A DNA stretch of 64,000 nt from Chitinophaga sp. GbtcB8 (GCF_019091455.1 NZ_JAGXJN010000031.1:1-64000), one strand, 5' to 3'. Positions 35,853-46,019 are shown, counted from the stretch's first letter. Notes: generated by a model not told the origin, from the sequence alone. Numbers and translations: made by a program.

Positions 35853-37631
35853 ATGAACACAACGACGAACTGGAGAAAAACAAGCCAGCCGCTGATGCCG
35901 GCCGAAGTTACACGCAAACAGCTTCCACCTGCCGGTAAATACGATATGCATCCCTTTGCAGGTCTTGGTGCTGGCAGGATCCACAGCGGTTATGCCAGCC
36001 TGGCCGGCTGGATGGCCGGATACCCGGCCGTTTTGATAGATGGATATATAGGCAATGATTGGGAGCTTATTGCAGCCCGCCTGGAAAAAGAGCTGCTGGC
36101 ATCCGGCATAGCGGTAAATTTCGTGTATACATCCACGTTGATGAAAACTGCAGATGAAGTGGAGGCGCTGGTAGCGCCTTTCCTTGGTGAGAAAGGATCG
36201 GTTTGGGGCAGAAGGGCTTCCATTACGCTGGATGAGCTGTTTGATGAAAACAAGCTGAATAGCATACAGGCGTCTGCCGCAGGCATGACCATCATCATCG
36301 GTGCAGGTGCCGCGCTCACAAACCTGCAGGCCCCCCTGGTATATATAGATCTTCCCAAGAATGAGCTGCAATACCGCATGCGCGCCCGCACGGCCAATAA
36401 CCTGGGTAAGCTTGAGTGGGACGATAACCAGGAAACCTACAAACGTTTCTATTTTGTAGACTGGGTGCTGCTGAACGCTTACAAACAGCGGATCATGCCC
36501 CGTATTGATGTGATCGCGGATGGCCAGTGGCAACATACCATTAACTGGGCCACACAGGCCGCTATCAGCGAAGGCCTGCAGCAGCTGTCGCAAAACGTTT
36601 TCAGGGTAAGGCCCTGGTTTGAAGCAGGCGCCTGGGGCGGTGACTGGATGAAAGAAAAAATTCCCGGCCTCAATAAGGATGAAATAAACTATGCATGGTC
36701 TTTTGAAATGATAGTACCGGAGAACGGGCTGGTATTTGAAAGCGATGGCCACTTGCTGGAGATCGCTTTCGACTGGCTTATGATGAAACATTCAAAAGAT
36801 GTGCTGGGGCAGGATGAGCAGCGCTTTGGCATCGACTTCCCCATCCGCTTTGATTTTCTCGACACTTTCAACGGTGGCAATCTTTCCATTCAATGCCATC
36901 CGCGGCTGAAATATATCCGGGAGCAATTCGGGGAAACCATCACACAGGATGAAACCTATTACATCCTGGATTGCAAACCGGGTGCAAAAGTTTATCTCGG
37001 GTTCCAGGAAGATATAGACCCTGCTGCTTTCCGCCATGCGCTGGAAGAAAGCGTAGCCGCCAATCAACCCATAGCCATTGAGAAATATGTGCAGGTACAC
37101 GACGCACATAAGCACGACTTCTTTCTTATTCCCAACGGTACCGTGCACAGCTCCGGGAAAAATAACCTGGTGCTGGAAGTAAGCGCTACGCCATACATCT
37201 TCACTTTCAAGATGTACGACTGGGTAAGGCTGGACCTCAACGGCAAGCCGCGCCCCATCAACATAGATCACGCTTTCCATAATCTCGATTTCAGCCGCAA
37301 AGGCGCGAAAGTAAAACAAGAGCTGATCTCCAGGCAACAGGTGACAGAAACAGGAGAAGACTGGCAGCTGGTGCATGTGCCCACCCATGCGGAACATTTC
37401 TATGACCTGCACCGGATGGAATTCAATAGCAGCGTAACGGTTAATACCTTCGGCAAATGCCATGTGCTGATGCTGGTGGAAGGTACCTCCATAACTGTGG
37501 AAACAGCGAACGGCCTGCGCCAGCGTTACAACTACGCGGAAACATTTGCCATCCCCGCCGCCGCAGGCGCTTACAGGATCATCAACGAAGGTAACGGTAC
37601 CGCCAAAGTAGTAAAGGCTTTTATAAAATAA
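35853..37631 (+). CDS. Class I mannose-6-phosphate isomerase-like protein with an N-terminal kinase-like domain
   Basis: The 592-residue protein is much longer than a normal isomerase (about 320). The C-terminal part, from about residue 230, has isomerase features. NLSIQCHPRLKYI carries the Zn-binding Gln and His near residue 346, TQDETYYILDCKPGAKVYLGF matches the cupin core, and IPNGTVHSSGKNN near 428 carries the later His. The N-terminal part (about 40-200) resembles a uridine-kinase-type fold (AVLIDGYIGNDWELIAARL, then APLVYIDLPKNELQYRMRAR), but its P-loop position has no GK[ST]. It would convert mannose-6-phosphate from the ROK kinase to fructose-6-phosphate. The role of the extra domain is unknown. 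ATG 35853 is 3 bases after the kinase stop. Confidence 0.85.
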   Translation: MNTTTNWRKTSQPLMPAEVTRKQLPPAGKYDMHPFAGLGAGRIHSGYASLAGWMAGYPAVLIDGYIGNDWELIAARLEKELLASGIAVNFVYTSTLMKTADEVEALVAPFLGEKGSVWGRRASITLDELFDENKLNSIQASAAGMTIIIGAGAALTNLQAPLVYIDLPKNELQYRMRARTANNLGKLEWDDNQETYKRFYFVDWVLLNAYKQRIMPRIDVIADGQWQHTINWATQAAISEGLQQLSQNVFRVRPWFEAGAWGGDWMKEKIPGLNKDEINYAWSFEMIVPENGLVFESDGHLLEIAFDWLMMKHSKDVLGQDEQRFGIDFPIRFDFLDTFNGGNLSIQCHPRLKYIREQFGETITQDETYYILDCKPGAKVYLGFQEDIDPAAFRHALEESVAANQPIAIEKYVQVHDAHKHDFFLIPNGTVHSSGKNNLVLEVSATPYIFTFKMYDWVRLDLNGKPRPINIDHAFHNLDFSRKGAKVKQELISRQQVTETGEDWQLVHVPTHAEHFYDLHRMEFNSSVTVNTFGKCHVLMLVEGTSITVETANGLRQRYNYAETFAIPAAAGAYRIINEGNGTAKVVKAFIK

Positions 37632-37689
37632 CAGGAGGCTGTCCGGCTGCTGAAGCGGACAAACCCATTACAACTAAACAAGTTCAGTT

Positions 37690-40017
37690 ATGAAAAAGGA
37701 AAATTGGATGCTTTGGTTGCTGCTGCTTATAACGGCATCACACCTGGGCGCACAGGACAGGAAAGAGCTAAGCAGCTATGTAGATCCCCGGATCGGCACT
37801 GCGCATTGCCGCTGGTTCCATTTTGCACCGGGCGCCGCACCATTTGGTATGGCCAAGCCAGGCCCTTCTACCAACGGGCATTACGGCAACCCAAGCGGCT
37901 GGGAAGCAGTGGGGTACGATTACAGGCATACTTCCATTGAAGGGTTTCCCAATTTCCATGAGTTCCAGGTAGGCGGCGTGTCGCTGATGCCCACGAAAGG
38001 AACACTGATCACCATACCCGGTGAGCTGGAAGATTCGTTATCCGGCTACCGCTCCCCTTTTGACCGTGCAGACGAAAAAGCAACAGCCGGTTATTATTCC
38101 GTATTACTGAAACGCTATGGTATTAAAGCAGAAATGACCGCCACACCACGGGTAGCCTTTCAACGTTTTACATTCCCTGCCGGTAACGATTCACATATCC
38201 TGTTTGACATAGGCAACAAACAGGGCGAAAGCGGTGATGTGAAAGATGCCCGCGTGTACATGACCGCTGACGGCCGCATAGAAGGTTATGTAACCACCCT
38301 GCCCGCGTATGTACAAAAGTACCAGCGCGGCTCGGAAGTAGCTATGTACTTTTCAGCGGTGACAGACAAGCAGCCCGCATCCTACGGCACATTCCGCGGT
38401 ACAACGCAAACCGCCGGAGAAAAGGAGATCAGCGGCAAGGGAGCCGGTATGTACCTTACATTTGCTACCGGCAGCCAGGAAACGGTAACCGTACGTCTCG
38501 GCCTTTCCTATACCTCTATTGAAAATGCCCGCCTGAACCTGCAAACCGAAGCAGCCAGCCTAAGCTTTGATGAGGCCCGTACACAATCCCATGAGGAATG
38601 GAACAATTACCTGGGCCGCATCGCCGTAAGCGGCGGTACGGAATCCGACCGGGTTAAATTCTATACAGGCCTGTATCACGCGGTACTGGGCCGCGGCCTT
38701 GCCAGCGATGTGAATGGCGCTTATCCAAAGAACACCGGCGGTGTTGGACAGATACCGCTGAATGAAAAAGGAAAACCCCTGCACAACCATTACAATACCG
38801 ATGCTGTATGGGGCGCATACTGGAACCTTACGCCGCTATGGGCGCTGGCTTATCCTGAATATTATTCCGATTTCGTAAGCAGCCAGCTGCTTGTATATAA
38901 CGATGCAGGCTGGCTGGGCGATGGCATTGCCAATAGCAGGTACGTATCCGGCGTAGGCACCAACTTCGTTGGGCTGGTAATGGCCGGCGCCTATAACTAC
39001 GGCATCCGCGACTTTGATGTGGCAAAAGCCTATGAAGCGGCCCGTAAAAACGAGCTGGAATATAAGAACCGGCCTGAGGGCGCCGGAAAAGACGATGTAG
39101 ACCGCTTCCGCAAATATGGCTATGTTGATCATATAGATCCAAAGCCGGGTGAATGGTGCTTTTCCGGTTCACATACACTGGAGTATTCCTTCAGCGCATA
39201 TGCCGTAGCGCAATGGGCTAAAAAGCTCGGAAAAACGGAAGATTATAATACCCTGCTGAAACTCTCCGGCAGCTGGAAGAACATTTTTGATCCTGCTACA
39301 AAATATATGCGGCCCCGTTATGCCAGCGGCAAATTCGCAGACAATTTCAAACCTGCCGAGCCATGGCGCGGATTCCAGGAAGGAAATGCAGGCCAGTATT
39401 CATTTTACGTACCACACGATCCGCAGGGCCTGATCATGAAAATGGGCAAGGCGGAGTTCAACAAACGGCTCGACAGCATTTTCACCGCCGCTCAGAAAAC
39501 CACTTTCGGTGGCGGCAATACGATCGATGCATTCTCCGGTCTGAGCGCCCCCTACAACCATGGTAACCAGCCCTGCCTGCAAATGTCCTGGATGTTCAAC
39601 TACTCCGGCAAACCGTACCTGACGCAGAAATGGGTGCGTGCTATCTGCAATGAGTTTTATGGCACAGAAGGTATTCACGGTTATGGCTATGGACAGGATG
39701 AGGATCAGGGGCAGCTGGGTGCCTGGTATGTGCTGAGCGCCATCGGCCTTTTTGATGTGCAGGGCGGCGCTTTAGCCCAACCGGTAATGCAGATCGGGTC
39801 ATCCCTTTTTGATAAGGTAGAAATTAAGCTGAATAAAAAATATTACAAAGGGGACAAGCTGGAGATCGTTACGCATCATAACAGCGCAAACAACATCTAC
39901 CTCCATCAGCCTGCGTTCAACGGCAAGAAGCTTGCACAGAATGCCATTCCGTTTGAGCAGCTGACCCGGGGTGGAAAACTGGAGTACAACCTTTCCGATA
40001 AACCCGCTGCGTATTAA
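37690..40017 (+). CDS. GH92 alpha-mannosidase
   Basis: The 775-residue protein has a signal peptide (1-21, ending LGAQ), an N-terminal sandwich (SSYVDPRIGTAHCRWFHF; GYDYRHTSIEGFPNFHEF) and an (alpha/alpha)6 barrel from about residue 290. The expected Ca-linked, inverting exo-mannosidase motifs include TLEYSFSAYAVAQW near residue 497 for the acid Glu and DEDQGQLGAWYVLSAIGLF near residue 670 for the base Asp. The usual GNEPSHH stretch is GNQPCLQM here, so linkage preference may differ from common alpha-1,2 enzymes. It would strip mannose from alpha-mannan side chains in the periplasm. It lies 58 bases after the isomerase gene and 58 bases before SusC. Confidence 0.93.
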   Translation: MKKENWMLWLLLLITASHLGAQDRKELSSYVDPRIGTAHCRWFHFAPGAAPFGMAKPGPSTNGHYGNPSGWEAVGYDYRHTSIEGFPNFHEFQVGGVSLMPTKGTLITIPGELEDSLSGYRSPFDRADEKATAGYYSVLLKRYGIKAEMTATPRVAFQRFTFPAGNDSHILFDIGNKQGESGDVKDARVYMTADGRIEGYVTTLPAYVQKYQRGSEVAMYFSAVTDKQPASYGTFRGTTQTAGEKEISGKGAGMYLTFATGSQETVTVRLGLSYTSIENARLNLQTEAASLSFDEARTQSHEEWNNYLGRIAVSGGTESDRVKFYTGLYHAVLGRGLASDVNGAYPKNTGGVGQIPLNEKGKPLHNHYNTDAVWGAYWNLTPLWALAYPEYYSDFVSSQLLVYNDAGWLGDGIANSRYVSGVGTNFVGLVMAGAYNYGIRDFDVAKAYEAARKNELEYKNRPEGAGKDDVDRFRKYGYVDHIDPKPGEWCFSGSHTLEYSFSAYAVAQWAKKLGKTEDYNTLLKLSGSWKNIFDPATKYMRPRYASGKFADNFKPAEPWRGFQEGNAGQYSFYVPHDPQGLIMKMGKAEFNKRLDSIFTAAQKTTFGGGNTIDAFSGLSAPYNHGNQPCLQMSWMFNYSGKPYLTQKWVRAICNEFYGTEGIHGYGYGQDEDQGQLGAWYVLSAIGLFDVQGGALAQPVMQIGSSLFDKVEIKLNKKYYKGDKLEIVTHHNSANNIYLHQPAFNGKKLAQNAIPFEQLTRGGKLEYNLSDKPAAY

Positions 40018-40075
40018 TGCGGTGGCCATTTTATAAAACAACATTCCACAACTGATCAAAAGAAAAATTAAGCCT

Positions 40076-43000
40076 ATGTTAGATTATTTTCACGTTATTC
40101 CTGAAAGACTCCGGCGGTGGGCCGGCCGCCTATGGATGGCGCTGCTCCTGGTGTCGGTGACGGGCTATGCCTACGCACAGCAGTCACGCATGATCGCAGG
40201 GCGCGTTACAGACAGCACCACCCGCCAGCCGGTACCGGGAGTATCTGTCTCGCTCAAAGGAACCGGCATTGGCACTGCTACCACCGCCGATGGTGCGTTC
40301 TCATTAAACATACCGGCCGGGGGCAATCCCCTGCTGGTATTTTCCTCCATCGGTTACGCGCCGCGCGAGGTGCCGGTTACGGATGCAGCACAAATGAACG
40401 TAGTACTTTCATCTGCCAGCAGCATTTTATCCGATGTTGTAGTGATAGGTTACGGTACGCAAAAACGTACCAGCCTCACGGGCGCAGTAAGCGTGGTAAC
40501 TGCCAAAGACCTGCAGGGAAAGCCCGTTACAAGCGCCGTGCAGGCATTACAGGGCGCAGCGCCCAACCTGATCATTCAGCAGAATGCTACGGAACCCGGT
40601 GCAGCCATCAACATCAACGTGCGTGGTGTAAGCACCGTCAATAACTCCAGCCCGCTCATCCTGGTGGATGGTGTACCCGGCTCGCTGGACCTGATCAATC
40701 CAAACGATATTGAAAGCATCAGCGTGCTGAAAGATGCTGCATCTTCCGCCATCTACGGTTCCCGTGCAGCCAACGGCGTTATACTGGTCACTACTAAAAG
40801 CGGCCGGCATAATAAAGTGCCGCGCGTTACGTACAACGGTTTCGCCGGTGCACAACAGCCTACTTTCCTTCTTAAACCGGTGAGCGGGGTGGACTACATG
40901 CAGCTGAAAAATGAAGCCCTGGTTAATTCCGGGCAAACAGCGCAGTTCTCCCCGGAGCAGATCCGCCAGCAAGGTTTAAAGGGTACGGAGAAATGGTGGA
41001 TGGATGAAGTGATGCGCAAAGCAGCATTACAGCATAACCATAACCTTGGCGTTACCGGCGCAGTAGGTAAAGTTTCTTACCTGGTATCCGGTGGTTACCT
41101 GGATCAGAACAGCCTATACCGCGGTCCCGGCTACGGATACCAGCGTTATAACACACGCGCCAATCTTAGCACACAGCTGGGTAAGCTGAAGCTGGGCGGT
41201 AACTTTGCTTACGCGCGCCAGAATATCCGTGAGCATGCTTATTATTCTGACTGGCTGGTATCCACAGCCATCCGCATTCCTACCATCTATCCGATCAAAG
41301 ACACTGCCGGCCATTACTTCCTGGCGCCAACGGCATCCAATAATCCGCTGGCACAGCTTGAACAGGGCGGCCGCAGGTTGTATAAGAACGACAGCTATAA
41401 CTTTATGGCCAATGCGGAATATGCCATCACCAAATATTTATCAGCCAAGCTGGTATACGGCGCGGATATCCGTGAAAACAACATGGACGAGTTCCGCCGT
41501 TCCATTGATTATGCACCGTACTCAGGCTCTGATAACCAGAGCTCAAGAACGGTGAACCATGCACGCAGCGTGCAGGACAACTTCCAGGCGCTGCTGAACT
41601 ACGGCCAGACCTTTAATAAAGTGCATGAAGTAAAAGTGTTGCTGGGTTATGCTACAGAAGGCTGGAAGAACAAATATTACCAGACCCGCCGCCTGAATGT
41701 AGATAACAACACCGGTGATTCTATAGCCGGCACGCAAACGCTCACCGGCTTCAATGACACCTATGCGACCCGCGTTGATCAATGGGCGCTGAACTCCGCT
41801 TTCGGCAGGTTAAACTACGCATTCAACAACAAGTATTACTTCGAGTTCAACTTCCGTTATGATGCATCCAGCCGTTTTGCCAAAGGCAACCGCGGCGCAT
41901 TTTTCCCGTCCTTCTCCGCCGCATGGCGCATTACAGACGAGCCGTTCATGGCAGCAGTGAAAGAGCACGTTGGCGACCTGAAGCTCCGCGGCTCCTGGGG
42001 CCAGCTGGGCAACCAGCAGATCATTTCCAACTATGGTTACCTGAATATATACACCACGGTAAGTAATGGTTACGGTTTCAACAACATACCCGTATCCGGC
42101 AGCTCCTTTGCAGTGGGCAACCCGGTGATCACCTGGGAATCCGCCAATTCTGCGAACATAGGGTTTGACCTGTCTATGCTGAACAACCGGCTGACTATCA
42201 GCTACGATTACTTTCACAAGATCACAGACAACATTTTGCTGCAGCTGCCTGCGCCCGGCCTTTACGGCGCCACACCGGCCTTCCAGAACGCAGGAAAGGT
42301 AAAGAACCAGGGCTTTGAGCTGGCAATAAACTATACCGCTAAAACAGGAAACTTCAACCATACCATTGGAGCCAACCTGGCTGATAACCTGAATGAGGTC
42401 GCAGATTTCCGCGGCAGAACCACCATACAGGAAGGTGATGTTACCTACATCAACCGTGAAGGATTTCCCATCAGCTCCTACTTCGGCTACCAGGCAAACG
42501 GGTTCTATCAGAATCTTGATGATATCAAGAACAGTCCCAAGCCCACTTTTGCAAATGAGGTAAAACCCGGCGATATAAAGTATGTGGACAGGAATGAAGA
42601 TGGTATCATCGACAACCGGGACCGTTTTGTTATGGGAAACCCGTTCCCCCGCTACACTTTCGGGTTCAACTATGGTGTTACCTGGAAAGGATTTGATGCC
42701 AGCATTTTTATACAGGGGGTTGGAAAACGTAACGTTTACATGCGTGGTGAAGGTGTAGAGGCATTTCACAATAACTGGGACGACGTATATTCCCAGCACC
42801 TTGACCGCTGGACACCCAATAATCCGGATGCATCCTACCCGCGCCTGACCATTGGCACCGCTTCCGTGAATAACAACGCCAACTCAACGTTCTGGCTGGC
42901 CAATGCCGCATATGCAAGATTGAAGAACGCGCAGATCGGTTACACCTTACCGTATGATCTTACAAAGAAAGTGAAGATCGAAAAAGTGAGAATATACCTC

Positions 43001-43165
43001 ACCGGCCAGAACCTGCTCACTGTTACCAGCATGACCAGCGGCTTTGATCCTGAGCTGACGGAGTTTAATAATACCCTTAACCTGAACCAGCTAAGCAGCG
43101 CCACCAGCGGACGCATTTACCCGGTACAGAAAGTATGGGCTGTAGGGCTGGATGTTAACTTTTAA
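40076..43165 (+). CDS. SusC/RagA TonB-dependent transporter (mannan locus)
   Basis: The 1029-residue protein has a signal region (1-35, ending GYAYAQ), a CarboxypepD_reg domain (IAGRVTDSTTRQPVPGVSVS), a TonB plug with ISVLKDAASSAIYGSRAANG near residue 220, and a beta-barrel ending KVWAVGLDVNF. It would import mannan oligosaccharides over the outer membrane. The SusD partner starts 22 bases downstream. It is distinct in wording from the hemicellulose SusC and is visibly richer in G+C. Long open frames on the opposite strand are by-products of this codon use. Confidence 0.96.
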   Translation: MLDYFHVIPERLRRWAGRLWMALLLVSVTGYAYAQQSRMIAGRVTDSTTRQPVPGVSVSLKGTGIGTATTADGAFSLNIPAGGNPLLVFSSIGYAPREVPVTDAAQMNVVLSSASSILSDVVVIGYGTQKRTSLTGAVSVVTAKDLQGKPVTSAVQALQGAAPNLIIQQNATEPGAAININVRGVSTVNNSSPLILVDGVPGSLDLINPNDIESISVLKDAASSAIYGSRAANGVILVTTKSGRHNKVPRVTYNGFAGAQQPTFLLKPVSGVDYMQLKNEALVNSGQTAQFSPEQIRQQGLKGTEKWWMDEVMRKAALQHNHNLGVTGAVGKVSYLVSGGYLDQNSLYRGPGYGYQRYNTRANLSTQLGKLKLGGNFAYARQNIREHAYYSDWLVSTAIRIPTIYPIKDTAGHYFLAPTASNNPLAQLEQGGRRLYKNDSYNFMANAEYAITKYLSAKLVYGADIRENNMDEFRRSIDYAPYSGSDNQSSRTVNHARSVQDNFQALLNYGQTFNKVHEVKVLLGYATEGWKNKYYQTRRLNVDNNTGDSIAGTQTLTGFNDTYATRVDQWALNSAFGRLNYAFNNKYYFEFNFRYDASSRFAKGNRGAFFPSFSAAWRITDEPFMAAVKEHVGDLKLRGSWGQLGNQQIISNYGYLNIYTTVSNGYGFNNIPVSGSSFAVGNPVITWESANSANIGFDLSMLNNRLTISYDYFHKITDNILLQLPAPGLYGATPAFQNAGKVKNQGFELAINYTAKTGNFNHTIGANLADNLNEVADFRGRTTIQEGDVTYINREGFPISSYFGYQANGFYQNLDDIKNSPKPTFANEVKPGDIKYVDRNEDGIIDNRDRFVMGNPFPRYTFGFNYGVTWKGFDASIFIQGVGKRNVYMRGEGVEAFHNNWDDVYSQHLDRWTPNNPDASYPRLTIGTASVNNNANSTFWLANAAYARLKNAQIGYTLPYDLTKKVKIEKVRIYLTGQNLLTVTSMTSGFDPELTEFNNTLNLNQLSSATSGRIYPVQKVWAVGLDVNF

Positions 43166-43187
43166 CCACGTTTAAATGATCGAATTT

Positions 43188-44792
43188 ATGAGGATAAGAA
43201 AGTATTTCTTAATAGTGACAGGTGGACTGCTGCTGGTTGCTGCAGGCTGTAAAAAGCTTGACCTGGGCCCTTCTTACCAGGATACCGACCTTAGTTTCTG
43301 GCAAAAGCCGGAAGCGGCGGAGCAAACCCTTAACAACTGTTATGCAGGCATGTATTCAGACGATTACTTTTTCTTTAATGAAAGCCTGAGCGATAATGCC
43401 TTCTGCTCCAGCCCCGTTAACGGCGGTGCGGTGCAGAGCATTGCTGCCGGCGCATACGATGGCCGTACCAACCGTGTGGCAGGAGAATGGGCTTTCCATT
43501 ACGGCGGCATTCGCAACGTCAATAACCTGCTTGCAAATATAGATAAGGTACCGGGCCTTGCTGCGGACCTGAAGGCCCGTTACCAGGCAGAAGCCCGTTT
43601 TATCCGCGCCTTCCACTACTTTCATCTTGTTAACTGGTACGGCAATGTACCATTGATAAAAGATGAGATCTCTTACGATGAAAGCTTCAACATAGGCCGC
43701 TCACCAAAAGCCGATGTGGTAAGCTATATACTCTCTGAGCTGGATGAAGTAACAGCCTTGCTGCCGCTGCCGTCAGCATATGCAGAAGCAGACAAAGGCC
43801 GTATCACGAAAGGCGCCGCAGCAGCGCTTAAAGCCAAGCTGCTGCTGTATCAAAGCAGGTGGGCCGATGCCGCTGCCGTGCTGGAAGGCATTATGGGCGG
43901 TACTTATGGAACATACACGCTGTACCCCTCCTTCTCCGGTATCTTTCAGCCTGAAAATGAGAACAACAGCGAAGTAATGCTTGACCTGGAATTTGTGCCC
44001 GTGCAAAGAACACAGTCTATGCAGCGCTTCTTTATTCCTTTTACAGAAGGTACACTCATCACAGGTATGGCGCCTTCGCAATCGCTGATAGATGATTTTA
44101 TTATGGCTAACGGCAAAGGCATCAACGAAACAGGCTCCGGCTACACTGAGAATACCCCCTTTGCACAACGCGATCCCCGCCTGGAAGCTACCATCATACA
44201 TGACGGATCCTCTTTTGTTACCAAACGCGGGGAAACCGTTACCATACGTACTGCGCCGGGTACGGGAGATAACGCCGTGGATAAAGCAGACGCCTCCCCT
44301 ACCGGGTACTATTTCCGTAAGTATTATGACCGCACTGCAGATGGTAATAACAACTCCGGCCTGAATTTGATCCTGCTCCGCTATACCGATGTGCTGCTGA
44401 TGTATGCAGAAGCCAAGGCCATGCTGAACCAGCTGAATGAGGATGTATGGGACAAAACCATCAAAGCCATCCGCCAGCGTGCAGGCTTCACTGACCCTGC
44501 AGCGCTCAACTACGCTAATTATGCAGCTATAGGCAATACCGCCATGATCAACCTGGTGCGCCGGGAACGCAGAAGCGAAATGGCATTGGAAAGCGGCCGG
44601 ATATTTGACATCCGCCGCTGGAAAATAGCAGAGACAGTGCTGAACGGCACCCTCTACGGCATGAAGGTGGGTACAAGCAACCTGGCCGTAAACCGCCGTG
44701 TGTTTGATGCCGGCAAACATTATCTCTGGCCTGTGCCGCAGGCGGATATTGAAATGAATAATAACCTGCTGCCGAACAATGGCGGCTGGTGA
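43188..44792 (+). CDS. SusD/RagB-family glycan-binding lipoprotein (mannan locus)
   Basis: The 534-residue protein starts MRIRKYFLIVTGGLLLVAAG followed by the lipid-carrying Cys (near residue 21), so I prefer ATG 43188 to the ATG 12 bases earlier. SusD features include LLANIDKVPGL, YQAEARFIRAFHYFHLVNWY and NLVRRERRSEMALESGRIFDI near the end. It would cap the SusC channel just upstream and bind mannan oligosaccharides at the surface. The SusE-like lipoprotein follows after 56 bases. Confidence 0.95.
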   Translation: MRIRKYFLIVTGGLLLVAAGCKKLDLGPSYQDTDLSFWQKPEAAEQTLNNCYAGMYSDDYFFFNESLSDNAFCSSPVNGGAVQSIAAGAYDGRTNRVAGEWAFHYGGIRNVNNLLANIDKVPGLAADLKARYQAEARFIRAFHYFHLVNWYGNVPLIKDEISYDESFNIGRSPKADVVSYILSELDEVTALLPLPSAYAEADKGRITKGAAAALKAKLLLYQSRWADAAAVLEGIMGGTYGTYTLYPSFSGIFQPENENNSEVMLDLEFVPVQRTQSMQRFFIPFTEGTLITGMAPSQSLIDDFIMANGKGINETGSGYTENTPFAQRDPRLEATIIHDGSSFVTKRGETVTIRTAPGTGDNAVDKADASPTGYYFRKYYDRTADGNNNSGLNLILLRYTDVLLMYAEAKAMLNQLNEDVWDKTIKAIRQRAGFTDPAALNYANYAAIGNTAMINLVRRERRSEMALESGRIFDIRRWKIAETVLNGTLYGMKVGTSNLAVNRRVFDAGKHYLWPVPQADIEMNNNLLPNNGGW

Positions 44793-44848
44793 TCATTCTT
44801 ATCCATTACCTGGTGCAACCTATATCAACAACTATCAAATCAACTATC

Positions 44849-45994
44849 ATGACACGTACTTTAAAATTCAGGATATATACCATTTTCGCCGCACTGGCGG
44901 TCCTTGGCGCTTTCTCTTCCTGCGAAAAGGAAAAGGAGCTTAACAGCAACATCTCTACCGTAAAGGAGCTGTATTACCCGGAGGTGGGCAGGTACTTCAA
45001 GCTGCAGCCTGCCACTAATGCGGTAGTGAATTTTGAATGGAGCGCCGCCAGAGCGGAAGACGGCAGCCTGGTGATGTATGAGGTAGCATTCGATACCATC
45101 GGCGGAGATTTTAAACGCCCGGTATACACAGTAGCCTCCAATGGCAATGGTGTGCAGAACTCCCTTTCACTTTCACACAAAGTGCTGAACAGCATTGCCA
45201 GCAAGGCAGGCATTCAGCCCGCTACATCCGGATCGCTGCAATGGACGGTGATCGCCAGCAAAGGGCTTAATGAAAAACGCGCAGACTCTACGCGCACGAT
45301 CGTGATCGAAAGGCCTTCAGGCTTCACTGAGATACCGGCCAACGTGTTCATTACCGGCGATGCTACGGAAGGTGGCACGGATCTCTCAAAAGCAACTGCC
45401 ATGAAGCTGGGGGCCGATGGGATCTTCGAGATCTTCACACATCTGAAGGCCGGCACCTTCCATTTCGCAGACCGTAACAGCGGTACGCCTGTCACCTACT
45501 CCGTACAGGGTACGCGCCTCCAGGAAGGAGGTGAGAACCAGCAGGCCGCGGCAAAGCTTTACCGCATACGCCTGGACTTCGCAAACGCAGCTGCTGAAAT
45601 GATAGAGATCACCGATGCCGGTGTTTTCGCATCCGCCTACAATAAAGTGATCGGCAAGCTTAGCTACGCCGGCAACGGTACATGGACAGCGCAAAATATT
45701 CCCATTGCCTATTATGATTTTGGCAGCTGGAAAGATGACCGTTTCAAGTTCCAGTTCAGCACTGCAGATGCAGGCGGCACAGCCGGTACTATGTATTACG
45801 GCAGCGTAAACCAGTCCAACTCCACACCGCCGGATGCCAATACGCCGGAAGCTTACTACCGCATAGTACCGGTGGATAATTCCCAGTGGGATTACACCTA
45901 TAAGTATCCCGGCGGTGCTGACGGCAAAGCCGGCGACTTTACCCTGAAACTGAATGCACAGGGGGAATACTCCTACCAACTGACCGTGCATTGA
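44849..45994 (+). CDS. SusE-like outer membrane lipoprotein
   Basis: The 381-residue protein has a lipoprotein signal (AALAVLGAFSSC, Cys at about 25). A first Ig-like domain follows (LKPATN-type VGRYFKLQPATNAVVNFEWS, residues about 45-150), as in SusE N-terminal domains. Two further sandwich domains of the carbohydrate-binding kind come next (VFITGDATEGGTDLSKATAM, then GKLSYAGNGTWTAQNIPI). It would be a surface glycan-binding protein retaining mannan for the GH76 enzymes. I chose ATG 44849 because the signal peptide begins there. Its place between SusD and GH76 supports the role; the exact ligand is inferred. Confidence 0.85.
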   Translation: MTRTLKFRIYTIFAALAVLGAFSSCEKEKELNSNISTVKELYYPEVGRYFKLQPATNAVVNFEWSAARAEDGSLVMYEVAFDTIGGDFKRPVYTVASNGNGVQNSLSLSHKVLNSIASKAGIQPATSGSLQWTVIASKGLNEKRADSTRTIVIERPSGFTEIPANVFITGDATEGGTDLSKATAMKLGADGIFEIFTHLKAGTFHFADRNSGTPVTYSVQGTRLQEGGENQQAAAKLYRIRLDFANAAAEMIEITDAGVFASAYNKVIGKLSYAGNGTWTAQNIPIAYYDFGSWKDDRFKFQFSTADAGGTAGTMYYGSVNQSNSTPPDANTPEAYYRIVPVDNSQWDYTYKYPGGADGKAGDFTLKLNAQGEYSYQLTVH

Positions 45995-46019
45995 TTGCTG
46001 AATCATTAAAGAGAATCAC

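Noticed and set aside
35706-36791. 361-codon open frame on the minus strand
   Set aside because: It lies opposite the end of the ROK gene and the isomerase gene, both of which have clear family motifs. It has none itself and is a result of G+C-rich codon use.
37640-37662. TGTCCG/CGGACA hairpin between the isomerase and GH92 genes
   Set aside because: The stem is only 6 bp with a 10-base loop and no T tract, too weak to call a terminator in an operon with close spacing.
41810-42799. 329-codon open frame on the minus strand
   Set aside because: It lies wholly opposite the SusC barrel and has no signature or start context.
43773-44720. 315-codon open frame on the minus strand, cysteine-rich
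   Set aside because: It is opposite SusD, and the cysteines come from the complement of Ala and Gln codons. No motif was found.
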